Assembly (NCBI GenBank): GCA_028696635.1
Contig: JAQVGR010000043.1
Span: 1 to 8,842, forward strand
Length of the DNA stretch: 8,842 nucleotides
Direction of reading: 5' to 3'
Origin: Candidatus Krumholzibacteriia bacterium
GTDB lineage: Bacteria; Krumholzibacteriota; Krumholzibacteriia; Krumholzibacteriales; Krumholzibacteriaceae
The first letter of the stretch is position 1. Each line of letters opens with the position of its first letter. The translations under genes and the position numbers were made by a program. Of the stretch, positions 1-6,673 are shown one piece after another. The notes below the pieces were generated by a model, which searched no databases, was not told where the DNA came from, and saw only the letters and a program-made list of their open reading frames with translations.

Positions 1-14
1 TTCCTTCCCTTTCC
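1..14 (-). promoter_or_regulatory. Possible ribosome-binding site of a further gene beyond the left edge
   Basis: After the peptidase stop the minus strand reads into a purine run, GGAAAGGGAAGGAA, at the very edge. Given the tight spacing of the preceding genes, this suggests that another gene of the same operon starts just outside the window. No start codon is visible. Confidence 0.35.
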
Positions 15-27
15 TGCGCAGCCCCGC

Positions 28-1089
28 TCACCAGAGCGAGGCGACCGTCTTCGCGTCGAGCGCCCTGACCGTCTCTACGAGGAGCTTCACCGCGCCGTCG
101 AAATCCTTCCGGTGCACGATCCCCGCCGCGCTGTGTATGTGCCGCGCGGGGATCCCCATGACGAGCGTCGGCACCCCCGATTCGTTGAGGTGGATCCGTC
201 CGCCGTCGGTCCCGCCGTACGGGACCGCGCTGAAATGATACGGGATGCGCGCGCGGTCCGCGACGCCGGCGACCAGGTCGCGCAGCTTCGTGTTGGGGAT
301 CAGCGTGGCGTCGTATACGCAGATCGAAACCCCCGCTCCGAGCGCCTCGGGGCTTCCCTCGGGGGCGCCGGGAAGGTCCTGGGCGATGCTCACGTCGACG
401 GCGATGCAGACGTCGGGATCGACGCTGCGCCCGCTCGTGACCGCTCCGCGGATACCGACCTCCTCCTGCACCGTTCCCACGCCGTAGACGCACCCGGGGA
501 TCTTGAGGCGGGAGATCCTTCGCAGCGCCTCGACGACCGCCGCGCATCCTATCCGGTCGTCCCAGGCCTTGGCGAGGAACGTCTTCCCTCCGTCGAGCGG
601 GGTGAACGGGCAGACCGGAACGACGGGATCGCCCGGCCTGATATGAAGGCTCTCCGGGTTCCGCCCGCCCCAGAGACCGACATCGATATAGAGATCCTTC
701 GCCTTGACCGGCTTGTCGCGCTCGTCCTTGTCCATCGCGAACGGCGATTTGGAGGCGACCACTCCGGGGACGTCGCCTCTCGAGGTCCGGATGCGCACCG
801 GCGTTCCGACGAGGTGGGGCGGCCACCACCCGCCGAGGGTGTTGAACCGCACGAACGAGCCGGTGAAATGCGACACCATCAGGCCCACCTCGTCCATGTG
901 CGCCGCCAGCATGATCCTCGGCCGATCGGCGCCCCTCGAGAGCCGCCCGATGAACGAGCCGAGCCGGTCCCTGCCGACCTCGACGATCCCCTCGAGATGC
1001 CGTTCCATCAGCGCGAACACGTCGCGCTCCGCGCCGGAGACCCCCGCGGCCTCCGTGAACTCCCTCAGCAACAGCTCTATCCGGTCCAT
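28..1089 (-). CDS. M42-family metallo-aminopeptidase (TET/FrvX/YpdE-like)
   Basis: Cytosolic dinuclear-metal peptidase of MEROPS family M42, usually a large tetrahedral (TET) oligomer that trims peptides from the N-terminus. The 353-residue protein has the complete metal set by family pattern: His64 in AAHMDEVG (62-69) with Asp66, Asp177/Asp178 in KAWDDRIG, catalytic Glu209 and metal-binding Glu210 in TVQEEVGIRGA (206-216), Asp232 in VDVS and His319 in ARHIHS (315-320). Between about 85 and 165 it carries the PDZ-like dimerisation insert typical of M42. Members are often mislabelled as endoglucanase or cellulase M; nothing here supports that. The ATG at 1095 would make an ATGA overlap with ddl, but GAGGAG abuts it. 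The ATG at 1089, 6 bases from GAGGAG, is preferred, giving MDRIELL. Residue preference (leucyl, glutamyl, aspartyl) cannot be told. Confidence 0.93.
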   Translation of the reverse strand: MDRIELLLREFTEAAGVSGAERDVFALMERHLEGIVEVGRDRLGSFIGRLSRGADRPRIMLAAHMDEVGLMVSHFTGSFVRFNTLGGWWPPHLVGTPVRIRTSRGDVPGVVASKSPFAMDKDERDKPVKAKDLYIDVGLWGGRNPESLHIRPGDPVVPVCPFTPLDGGKTFLAKAWDDRIGCAAVVEALRRISRLKIPGCVYGVGTVQEEVGIRGAVTSGRSVDPDVCIAVDVSIAQDLPGAPEGSPEALGAGVSICVYDATLIPNTKLRDLVAGVADRARIPYHFSAVPYGGTDGGRIHLNESGVPTLVMGIPARHIHSAAGIVHRKDFDGAVKLLVETVRALDAKTVASLW

Positions 1090-1091
1090 GC

Positions 1092-2141
1092 TCATCTCCT
1101 CGCCGCTCCCGCCCGCCTGCGGGCGAGGGACATCATGCAGATCCGCTCGACGAGCTCGTCGAACGGTATCCCCGCCCGTGCCGCGGCCATCGGCACGAGG
1201 CTCAGCTCGGTCATGCCGGGCAGGGTGTTGACCTCGAGGCAGTACGGCTCCCCTCCGTCCGAGAGCCTGAAATCGGCCCTCGCGTAGTCGCGGCATCCGA
1301 GCGCGCGCCAGGCGAGGACCGCCTCGCGCCTGATCCGGTCGGCGACCGGCGCGGGAAGATCCGCCGGCGCCTCGTAGCGGCTGGAGCCTTTCGTGTACTT
1401 GCGCCGGTAGTCGTAGAACCCGCCCTCGGGGACGATCTCCACCAGCGGCAGGGCCTCGCCGTCGAGCAGCGCCGCGGTGATCTCGCGGCCGGGGATGTAC
1501 CGTTCGACGATGATCCGGTCATCGTACGCGAGCGCCTGCTCGAGCGCCGCGCCGAGCCCCGCCGCCTCGGGGACGTACGAGAACCCGACACTCGATCCCT
1601 GGCAGTTCGGCTTGAGGACGACGGGGAAGCCGATCCCCGTCTCGATGCGCTCGCGCACGAGGCGCACATCCCTCACCTCGTCGGAGGCGAGGATCAGATG
1701 AGGGGCAGTCTGCACCCCGGCGTCCCGGAAGAGGACCTTCGCGCGGTCCTTGTTCATCGCCAGCGCGCTGCCGAGCACCCCCGTCCCCGTGTAGGGTATG
1801 CCGGCCGTCTCGAGCAGGGCCTGCACCCGGCCGTCCTCTCCGGCGCCGCCGTGCAGCCCGATGAATGCGACGTCGGCCTCGAGCATCCTGGGCAGGCGCA
1901 GCCAGTCGAACCTCCGCCCGGGGGGCAGCGGGGGGATCTCCCCGGCGGGCAGCTCGCCGATCACCGCCCGGCACGAGTCGGTCTGCTCCTCCGCGGGGAG
2001 CGCCGGGTCGACGGAGCACACGTCGTGCCCCCGGCGCCGCAGCGCCTCCACGACGGCCTGCCCGCTGACCAGGGAGACGTCCCGCTCGGGAGAGTCGCCG
2101 CCCATCAGAACCGTGACCTTCAGAGCGTTGTTTCTTCTCAT
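1092..2141 (-). CDS. ddl: D-alanine--D-alanine ligase
   Basis: Cytoplasmic ATP-grasp enzyme that joins two D-alanines for the peptidoglycan stem peptide. The 349 residues cover the full family fold. GGDSPERDVSLVSG (14-27) holds the first D-Ala site (Glu19, Ser23), HGGAGEDG (97-104) follows, then YTGTGVLGSALAMNKDRAK (117-135), the ATP-grasp loop VVLKPNCQGSSVGF (174-187), YDYRRKYTKGSSRY (243-256), and the Mg-binding end CLEVNTLPGMTELSLVP (301-317) with Glu303 and Asn305. Tyr249 in the KY motif is the residue expected in D-Ala-D-Ala enzymes, while D-lactate-type ligases have Phe or His there, so D-Ala specificity is inferred. The start at 2141 overlaps the gltX stop as ATGA, with GGGAAGGA just upstream. 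The Arg-rich end (RRRAGAARR) carries the next gene's ribosome-binding site. It is not in a dcw-type cluster here. Confidence 0.96.
   Translation of the reverse strand: MRRNNALKVTVLMGGDSPERDVSLVSGQAVVEALRRRGHDVCSVDPALPAEEQTDSCRAVIGELPAGEIPPLPPGRRFDWLRLPRMLEADVAFIGLHGGAGEDGRVQALLETAGIPYTGTGVLGSALAMNKDRAKVLFRDAGVQTAPHLILASDEVRDVRLVRERIETGIGFPVVLKPNCQGSSVGFSYVPEAAGLGAALEQALAYDDRIIVERYIPGREITAALLDGEALPLVEIVPEGGFYDYRRKYTKGSSRYEAPADLPAPVADRIRREAVLAWRALGCRDYARADFRLSDGGEPYCLEVNTLPGMTELSLVPMAAARAGIPFDELVERICMMSLARRRAGAARR
1096..1101 (-). promoter_or_regulatory. Ribosome-binding site of the M42 peptidase, inside the end of ddl
   Basis: GAGGAG on the minus strand lies within the last codons of ddl (AGG AGA TGA). 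It touches the ATG at 1095 but is 6 bases from the ATG at 1089, which favours the latter. It shows that the peptidase is translated in close succession to ddl. Confidence 0.65.
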
Positions 2142-3589
2142 CGTCCTTCCCGTTCTCCGGCTGCCCGCGCCCCGTCCCGGAGCGCCCGGGCGACATCCTC
2201 CCTCCCGCGGAGCAGGAGGATCGACGTCAGGTCGGGGCCGTGCGTCAGGCCCGTCACCGCAGCGCGCACCGGCATGTACAGATCCTTTCCCTTCCGCCCG
2301 TACCGCTTTCCCGCGCCGGAGAGGATAGCGCGGATCGCCTCCGGCGACCAGTCGGGCGCCGCCTCGATCTCCCCGGCGAGCCCCTTGAGCAGATCTCCCG
2401 CCCCGCGGAGCGCTTCGAGCGCCCCGTCATCGCGGCCCGGGATCCCGGGCATGAACGGGGCCGCCGCGGCGGCGATCCCCGAGAACGACGGCAGATCCTC
2501 GCAGAGGATATCGAATATCCGCGACAGCGCCTGCCTGTCGTAGCGCTCCCGCGCCCCTGCGGGGAAGAAGGGGAGCGCCTCCTCGAGCCATCGCGCCGAG
2601 CCGCCGGCGCGTATGTGCCGGGCGGATATCCAGTCGAGCTTCGCCTCGTCGAAGATGCTCGGGCTGTCCGACACCCGCGCCAGATCGAACTCGGCGACGA
2701 GATCCTCCATCCCGAGGATCTCGCTCTCCCCCTTCGTCGACCAGCCGAGGAAGGCGAGATAGTTGACGATCGCCTCCGCCGGATAGCCCCGGTCCCGGTA
2801 GTCGCCCACGCTCGGCGCGCCGTGCCGCTTGCTCAGCTTGGCGCGGTCTGGCCCGAGGATCAGCGGGATGTGCGCGAAGCGTGGCATCGGCATCCCGAGC
2901 GCCTCGTAGACGAGAACCTGCCGGATCGTGTTCGACAGGTGCTCGGCCCCGCGGATCACGTGCGTGATCTCCATCAGCGCGTCGTCGACCGCGGCCGCGA
3001 AGTTGTATGTCGGCATCCCGTTCGAGCGCAGGATGACGAAATCGCCGACCATCCTCACGGGGAACTCCACCGCGCCGCGCGCGATGTCATCGACGGTTCT
3101 CGCGCCGCCGGACGGCACGACGAAGCGTATGCTCTCCGCTCTCCCCTCTTCGCGCCGGCGCCGCCTGCCGGCTTCGTCGAGGGCGCGGCAGGTCCCGTCG
3201 TACTGCGGGGGCAGCCCCGCGGCGAGCATGGCGGCGCGCTTGCGGTCGAGCTCCTCGTCGGAGCAGAAGCACGGATACGCGGCGCCTGCGGCGACGAGCC
3301 GTTCCGCCATCTCCCGGTAGATCCCGGCGCGCTCCGACTGGCGGTAGGGGCCGCGCGCACCGTCCGTCCCCGGCCCCTCGTCCCACTCGAGCCCGAGCCA
3401 CCGCAGGTCCTCGAGCATCGCCGTCTCGAGATCGCCGCTCGAACGCTCGAGATCGGTGTCCTCGATGCGGAGGACGAAGACGCCCCCTTCGTGGCGGGCG
3501 AAGAGCCAGTTGAACAGCGCCGTGCGGGCGCCGCCGATATGCAGGCGGCCGGTCGGGCTCGGGGCGAACCTGACCCTGACCCGGCTCAT
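2138..3589 (-). CDS. gltX: Glutamyl-tRNA synthetase
   Basis: Class I aminoacyl-tRNA synthetase that charges tRNA-Glu, 483 residues, a normal length. The start at 3589 gives MSRVRVRFAPSPTGRLHIGG, the standard N-terminus with the HIGH-type motif HIGG (17-20). The second signature KLSKRHG (251-257) follows LILGPDRA. Between them are RIEDTD (41-46), a zinc-type cysteine set CFC (107-109) and Cys134 in YDGTCR, and YNFAAAVDD (195-203). The C-terminal anticodon-binding domain ends with YMPVRAAVTG and a loose Arg/Ala/Glu tail. The frame remains open far upstream through ispF, but a GGAAGGGGAG ribosome-binding site 5 bases before this ATG and family alignment fix the start. ATGA overlaps couple it to ispF upstream and ddl downstream. 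Whether it also misacylates tRNA-Gln (non-discriminating) cannot be decided here. Confidence 0.98.
   Translation of the reverse strand: MSRVRVRFAPSPTGRLHIGGARTALFNWLFARHEGGVFVLRIEDTDLERSSGDLETAMLEDLRWLGLEWDEGPGTDGARGPYRQSERAGIYREMAERLVAAGAAYPCFCSDEELDRKRAAMLAAGLPPQYDGTCRALDEAGRRRRREEGRAESIRFVVPSGGARTVDDIARGAVEFPVRMVGDFVILRSNGMPTYNFAAAVDDALMEITHVIRGAEHLSNTIRQVLVYEALGMPMPRFAHIPLILGPDRAKLSKRHGAPSVGDYRDRGYPAEAIVNYLAFLGWSTKGESEILGMEDLVAEFDLARVSDSPSIFDEAKLDWISARHIRAGGSARWLEEALPFFPAGARERYDRQALSRIFDILCEDLPSFSGIAAAAAPFMPGIPGRDDGALEALRGAGDLLKGLAGEIEAAPDWSPEAIRAILSGAGKRYGRKGKDLYMPVRAAVTGLTHGPDLTSILLLRGREDVARALRDGARAAGEREGR
2144..2151 (-). promoter_or_regulatory. Ribosome-binding site of ddl, inside the end of gltX
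   Basis: GGGAAGGA on the minus strand lies within the last Glu-Gly codons of gltX. It is only 2 bases from the ddl ATG, a short spacing, so initiation probably relies on ribosomes terminating at the overlapping gltX TGA. Confidence 0.55.
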
Positions 3590-4095
3590 CGGCGCTCCCC
3601 TTCCGGAGCGGATACGCCCCCGCCGCCGGCGCGCTCGATCAGCGCGACGGCGCTCGCCGCCACCGCCCGCCCCTCGCCGACGGGACCGAGCCCCTCCCCC
3701 CGCGTCGCCTTGACGCCGATCTGCCCCGGATCGACTCCGAGCGCGCGCGCCATCGCCCCGGCCATCGCGCCGCGGTAGGGGGCGAGCGTCGGCCGCTCGG
3801 CGTGCACGACGCAGTCGGCGTTCACGAGCCGGTATCCGCGCTCGCGCAGCATCGCCCCGACCCGTTCGAGAAGCGCGAGGCTCGAGATCCCCCGGAACTC
3901 CTCCGTCTCGGGGAAGTGCATCCCGATGTCTCCGAGCGCCGCGGCGCCGAGGAGCGCGTCGCAGAGCGCGTGCACGAGGGCGTCGGCGTCGGAGTGGCCC
4001 AGCAGCCCCAGCGGATGCTCGATGCGCACCCCGCCGAGGACGAGGGGCCGTCCCTCGACGAGCGGGTGTATGTCGTATCCGATACCGATGCGCAT
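3586..4095 (-). CDS. ispF: 2-C-methyl-D-erythritol 2,4-cyclodiphosphate synthase IspF
   Basis: Trimeric zinc enzyme that cyclises CDP-ME 2-phosphate to ME-cPP, two steps after IspD. The protein is 169 residues; the last 15 or so (GGGGVSAPEGERR) are a tail beyond the core. Zinc ligands Asp8, His10 and His42 are at canonical positions in YDIHP and LVHAL, and HSDAD (34-38) and FPETEEFRGISS (61-72) are present. The conserved KAT...E...G element reads KATRGEGLGPVGEGRAVAA (129-147), which keeps Thr131 and Glu134 but replaces the common LGFxGRGEG. The ATG at 4095 places Asp8 as in E. coli IspF. It has no well-spaced ribosome-binding site, only GGCGAG directly abutting the ATG, suggesting coupling to ispD. 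Its TGA overlaps the gltX ATG. Confidence 0.96.
   Translation of the reverse strand: MRIGIGYDIHPLVEGRPLVLGGVRIEHPLGLLGHSDADALVHALCDALLGAAALGDIGMHFPETEEFRGISSLALLERVGAMLRERGYRLVNADCVVHAERPTLAPYRGAMAGAMARALGVDPGQIGVKATRGEGLGPVGEGRAVAASAVALIERAGGGGVSAPEGERR
3595..3604 (-). promoter_or_regulatory. Ribosome-binding site of gltX, inside the end of ispF
   Basis: GGAAGGGGAG on the minus strand lies in the Glu-Gly-Glu codons of the ispF tail, 5 bases before the gltX ATG at 3589. It fixes the gltX start within a frame that stays open much further upstream. Confidence 0.75.
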
Positions 4096-4119
4096 CTCGC
4101 CGCGCGGCTGCCGCCGCCG

Positions 4120-4830
4120 TCACTCCCCGCTCTGCGGCGGCGCAGGGGCGACGCCGAGAAACCCGGCCACTATCTCGAGGTCGTCCTTGACGGTCACCTT
4201 GATGTTCCGGCGCTCCCCCTCGACGACCTTTACCGGCATCCCGGCGGCCAGCACGAGGGAGCTCTCGTCGGTGGCTCGAAGCCCCGAGTCGCGGGCTTGC
4301 TCGAAGGCCTTTCGAAGCACCGCGGCCCTGAACCCCTGCGGGGTCTGTATCCCGACGACGCGCTCGCGGGGCACGATCGCCTCGAGATCCTCGTCGCGGA
4401 TCCTGCCGAGGGTGTCGGTCGCCTGCAGCGCGGGGACCGCGGCGCCGGCCTGGAGGGTCGCCTCGACGACCCGCCCGACGAGGGCGGCCGTGAAACAGGG
4501 GCGCGCCGCGTCGTGGACGAGCACGATCCCGGCCCCGCCCGCCTCCGAGAGCCCGATCTCGACGGATTCCTGGCGTGTCTCCCCCCCGGCGATCACCGCG
4601 GCCGAAAGGTCGGGGATCTCCCGATCGAGCTGCTCCCGCGCGGTCTGCTCCCATCCCTGGGGGACCATGACGATGAACCGGTCGATCGCCGCGCCGGCCC
4701 GGAGCCCCTCGATCGACCAGACGAGCAGCGACCTTCCGCCGACGGGATAGAACGACTTGGGCATCTCGCGGCCGAACCGGATCCCCCTGCCGGCGGCCGC
4801 GACGAGACAGACTATCCGATGCTGCTGCAT
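4120..4830 (-). CDS. ispD: 2-C-methyl-D-erythritol 4-phosphate cytidylyltransferase IspD
   Basis: Third step of the MEP isoprenoid pathway: joins CTP and 2-C-methyl-D-erythritol 4-phosphate to give CDP-ME plus pyrophosphate. The 236-residue length matches the family. The glycine-rich nucleotide loop VAAAGRGIRFG (10-20) and the following PKSF carry the expected Arg18 and Lys25 that stabilise the transition state. Further markers are GGETRQESV (82-90), VHDAARP (105-111) with metal-binding Asp107, QTPQGF (162-167), TDESSLV (187-193) and NIKVTVKDDL (209-218) with Lys211. The ATG at 4830 has GGGGGAG 10 bases upstream, somewhat long spacing. It ends in a TGA followed by C and stays in the same frame as ispF, which begins 24 bases later. 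Bifunctional IspDF proteins are known in other bacteria, but here the two are formally separate. Confidence 0.96.
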   Translation of the reverse strand: MQQHRIVCLVAAAGRGIRFGREMPKSFYPVGGRSLLVWSIEGLRAGAAIDRFIVMVPQGWEQTAREQLDREIPDLSAAVIAGGETRQESVEIGLSEAGGAGIVLVHDAARPCFTAALVGRVVEATLQAGAAVPALQATDTLGRIRDEDLEAIVPRERVVGIQTPQGFRAAVLRKAFEQARDSGLRATDESSLVLAAGMPVKVVEGERRNIKVTVKDDLEIVAGFLGVAPAPPQSGE

Positions 4831-4863
4831 ATGTCCGTGACTCCCCCGGCGCCCGCGCGCCGC

Positions 4864-4882
4864 GACGGCGGGGGCCGCCGTC
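4864..4882 (-). other. GC-rich hairpin overlapping the mlaD stop
   Basis: GACGGCG, loop GCCCC, CGCCGTC is a perfect 7-pair stem that begins inside the mlaD TGA. A second small stem (GGCGC/GCGCC, 4848-4861) follows, then the ispD ribosome-binding site at 4841-4847. With no T-run a terminator is unlikely; a stability element or weak attenuator between the mla and isp parts is possible. Confidence 0.45.
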
Positions 4883-5777
4883 AGAAGATCTCCACCTTGA
4901 GATATTTCTTCGGATTCTCCCTGATATCGGTCACGAGCCCGTCAAGACTGGTGATCGCCGACTCGAGACGGTCGAGCAGCTCCCGGTCGCTGAGCAACGC
5001 CCCCATCGTGTTGTCCCCCGATTCGAGGCGCGCGGAGATCCTGCCGAGCGCGGCGGTGACCTCTTCGATCCGCTCGACGAGAGCGGGGAGCCGCTCACCG
5101 GCGCTCGCCAGGCCGGCGAGCATGGTGTCGACCCCGCTCTCGTTGCGCGCGAGCAGGGAATCGAGCCGCAGGGCCGAGTTGCCGAACGATCTCGCCCCGG
5201 CCCGCATCTGGGGCGAGGTCTCCTCGAGGAGCGCCCGCAGCTCCTCGCTCGCATCGGCGAGGTTCCCGATGGTGCGCCTCAGCTCGTCCCCCTCGCCGAG
5301 CGCTCTGGCGATCGCCTGTATATCGTTCATGAGGCCTCGCAGGTCCTCCATCACCTTGCCCATCGACGCGAGCGCCTCGGAGATCCCCGGATCGTATACG
5401 CCGTTTATGATCGCCCCCGGCTCGAGGATGACCTCGGAGCCGCCGACGATGATCGTCACGATCCGTTCGCCCATGATCCCGAGGGTCTGCAGGACGACCT
5501 TCGAGTCCTCGGGGATCTTCGTGCCTGCGTCGATCTTCATCGTGACGATCACGTCGCGCTCGCGCAGGACCACGCCGGCGACCTCGCCGCGCTCGACGCC
5601 GTTGACATTGACCGCGTCCCCCGCGTCGATGCCCCCCACCATGGGGAAGACCGCGTGGATCTCGTACCGCTCGCCGCGGAGCTTGAAATCCTCGAGCCAC
5701 ATCATCCCGACCGCGAAGACCACCACGCCGACGAAGACGGTGAAGCCGACCTTGAGCTCGAGAGCCTTGTATTCCAT
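4881..5777 (-). CDS. mlaD: MlaD-like MCE-domain protein (membrane-anchored lipid-binding subunit)
   Basis: Substrate-binding MCE protein that forms a ring in the periplasm, anchored to the MlaE/MlaF complex. With the start at 5777 it is 298 residues. A single uncleaved transmembrane helix lies at about 10-27, preceded by ELKVG as is usual in the family. One MCE domain follows at about 36-115 (FPMVGGIDAGDAVNVNGVER, then LGIMGERIVTI). A long helical region (about 135-285) with repeated LL/LLSD-type heptads is predicted to be coiled coil or barrel-forming. The C-terminus NPKKYLKVEIF is a recurrent ending of such MCE proteins. The ATG at 5783 abuts AGGGGAG with no spacing, while the ATG at 5777 has the ideal 6 bases, so 5777 is preferred. 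The single MCE domain and length are closer to MlaD/Mce-type than to the seven-domain PqiB/YebT type. Lipid specificity is unknown. Confidence 0.92.
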   Translation of the reverse strand: MEYKALELKVGFTVFVGVVVFAVGMMWLEDFKLRGERYEIHAVFPMVGGIDAGDAVNVNGVERGEVAGVVLRERDVIVTMKIDAGTKIPEDSKVVLQTLGIMGERIVTIIVGGSEVILEPGAIINGVYDPGISEALASMGKVMEDLRGLMNDIQAIARALGEGDELRRTIGNLADASEELRALLEETSPQMRAGARSFGNSALRLDSLLARNESGVDTMLAGLASAGERLPALVERIEEVTAALGRISARLESGDNTMGALLSDRELLDRLESAITSLDGLVTDIRENPKKYLKVEIF

Positions 5778-5783
5778 CTGCAT

Positions 5784-5790
5784 CTCCCCT
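5784..5790 (-). promoter_or_regulatory. Ribosome-binding site of mlaD that decides between two ATGs
   Basis: AGGGGAG on the minus strand directly abuts the ATG at 5783 and is 6 bases from the ATG at 5777. Normal spacing therefore favours the second ATG. The two choices differ by only two residues (Met-Gln). Confidence 0.65.
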
Positions 5791-5814
5791 GTCTCTGACC
5801 GGCCGCCGCCGCGA

Positions 5815-5828
5815 GCCGGGCCCCCGGC
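5815..5828 (-). other. GC-rich hairpin in the mlaF-mlaD spacer
   Basis: GCCGG, a 4-base loop and CCGGC form a perfect inverted repeat midway between mlaF and mlaD. There is no T-run. It is similar in position to the hairpins in the neighbouring spacers. Confidence 0.4.
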
Positions 5829-5841
5829 CGCGCCGTTTCCC

Positions 5842-6612
5842 TCAGACGGCCCGGATCGGCCCTTCGGCGCGTCCCTCTATGAACTGCCGCACCGTCTCGT
5901 CGCCGGTGCGGGCCGTCTCCTCGGGGGTTCCCGAGAAGATGATCCTGCCTTCGTGCAGCATCGCGAGCCGGTCGCCGACCTTGTACGCGCTCTTGATGTC
6001 GTGGGTCACCACGACCGAGGTGATGTCGAGCTCCTTCTGCAGGCTCCTGATCAGGACGTTGATCACGTCCGCCATGATCGGGTCCAGGCCGGTCGTCGGC
6101 TCGTCGTACAGGACCACCTGCGGATCCATCACGACCGCCCGCGCGAGCCCCACGCGCTTCTTCATCCCGCCGCTGAGCTGGGCCGGGTACATGTCCCAGA
6201 CGTCGGGCAGCCCGACGAGCCGCAGCTTGTCGAGGGCCGTCCGGCGGATCTCCTCGTCGGTCATCGCGGAGTGCTTCACCAGGGGCAGCGCCACGTTCTC
6301 GCCGACCGTCATCGAGTCGAACAGCGCCGCGCCCTGGAACAGCATACCAAAGTGCATGCGCATCTCGAACAGGCTTTTTCTGCCGAACTGCGTGATGTCC
6401 TCGCCGTGAAAGAGGATCCGCCCCTCGTCGGGCCGGATCAGCCCGGTGATATGCTTGAGGAGGACGCTCTTCCCGCAGCCGCTGCGCCCGATGATCACGA
6501 GCGTCTCGCATGCGCCGATGGAGAGGTCGATGCCGCCGAGGACCTCCTGGCGGCCGAACCGCTTGCGGACCCCCCGCAGCTCGATGATCGGGCCGGAGCA
6601 CTGTTCGTTCAT
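5842..6612 (-). CDS. mlaF: MlaF-family phospholipid ABC transporter ATP-binding protein
   Basis: Cytoplasmic ATPase that drives the MlaE permease. The 256-residue protein has all ABC motifs: Walker A GRSGCGKS (42-49), Q-loop in LFQGAALFDS (91-100), ABC signature LSGGMKKRVGLARA (146-159), Walker B VVLYDEPTTGLDP (166-178) with catalytic Glu171, and the switch His204 in VTHD. The LSGGM-KKR form and LFQ.gALFDS Q-loop are characteristic of the MlaF/MCE subfamily, which separates it from amino-acid or lipoprotein importers. The ATG at 6612 has GAGGG 7 bases upstream. It is separated by 61 bases from mlaE and 58 from mlaD. The tail after the H-loop is short, with TGDETVRQFIEG near the end, similar to other members. 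Substrate direction cannot be read from sequence. Confidence 0.95.
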   Translation of the reverse strand: MNEQCSGPIIELRGVRKRFGRQEVLGGIDLSIGACETLVIIGRSGCGKSVLLKHITGLIRPDEGRILFHGEDITQFGRKSLFEMRMHFGMLFQGAALFDSMTVGENVALPLVKHSAMTDEEIRRTALDKLRLVGLPDVWDMYPAQLSGGMKKRVGLARAVVMDPQVVLYDEPTTGLDPIMADVINVLIRSLQKELDITSVVVTHDIKSAYKVGDRLAMLHEGRIIFSGTPEETARTGDETVRQFIEGRAEGPIRAV

Positions 6613-6624
6613 TCCCTGTCCCTC
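6613..6624 (-). promoter_or_regulatory. Ribosome-binding site region of mlaF
   Basis: GAGGGACAGGGA on the minus strand precedes the ATG at 6612. The GAGGG part has 7-base spacing and supports this start. Confidence 0.6.
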
Positions 6625-6646
6625 GGGCCCGCCGCCCGTCCGGCCC

Positions 6647-6667
6647 GCCGGCGCTCCGGGAGCCGGC
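6647..6667 (-). other. GC-rich hairpin in the mlaE-mlaF spacer
   Basis: On the minus strand GCCG-GCTC, a CCG loop, then GAGC-(GC)-CGGC form an 8-pair stem with a 2-base bulge, about 7 bases after the mlaE stop. It lacks a T-run. It could modulate mRNA stability or stoichiometry between mlaE and mlaF; this is inference. Confidence 0.45.
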
Positions 6668-6673
6668 CCCGCG

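Noticed and set aside
28..1089. Endoglucanase/cellulase M
   Set aside because: That name is a historical mislabel for M42 peptidases. All five metal ligands and the catalytic Glu of the peptidase are present and no glycosidase motif is seen.
112..1287. A 391-codon plus-strand open frame opposite the peptidase and the end of ddl
   Set aside because: No family motif, Arg/Asp-rich composition, and it mirrors a well-supported peptidase gene.
28..1296. Peptidase frame extending upstream into ddl
   Set aside because: The added residues are an off-frame reading of ddl. The M42 N-terminus begins at 1095 or 1089.
2240..3778. A 512-codon plus-strand open frame opposite gltX
   Set aside because: Antisense shadow of gltX with no recognisable domain.
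2138..4654. gltX frame extending upstream through ispF into ispD as an 838-residue fusion
   Set aside because: The added part is Arg/Gly/Ala-rich and meaningless. The canonical GluRS N-terminus and a ribosome-binding site mark the start at 3589.
4864..4882. Rho-independent terminator after mlaD
   Set aside because: The stem is convincing but no T-run follows, and ispD begins 50 bases later on the same strand.
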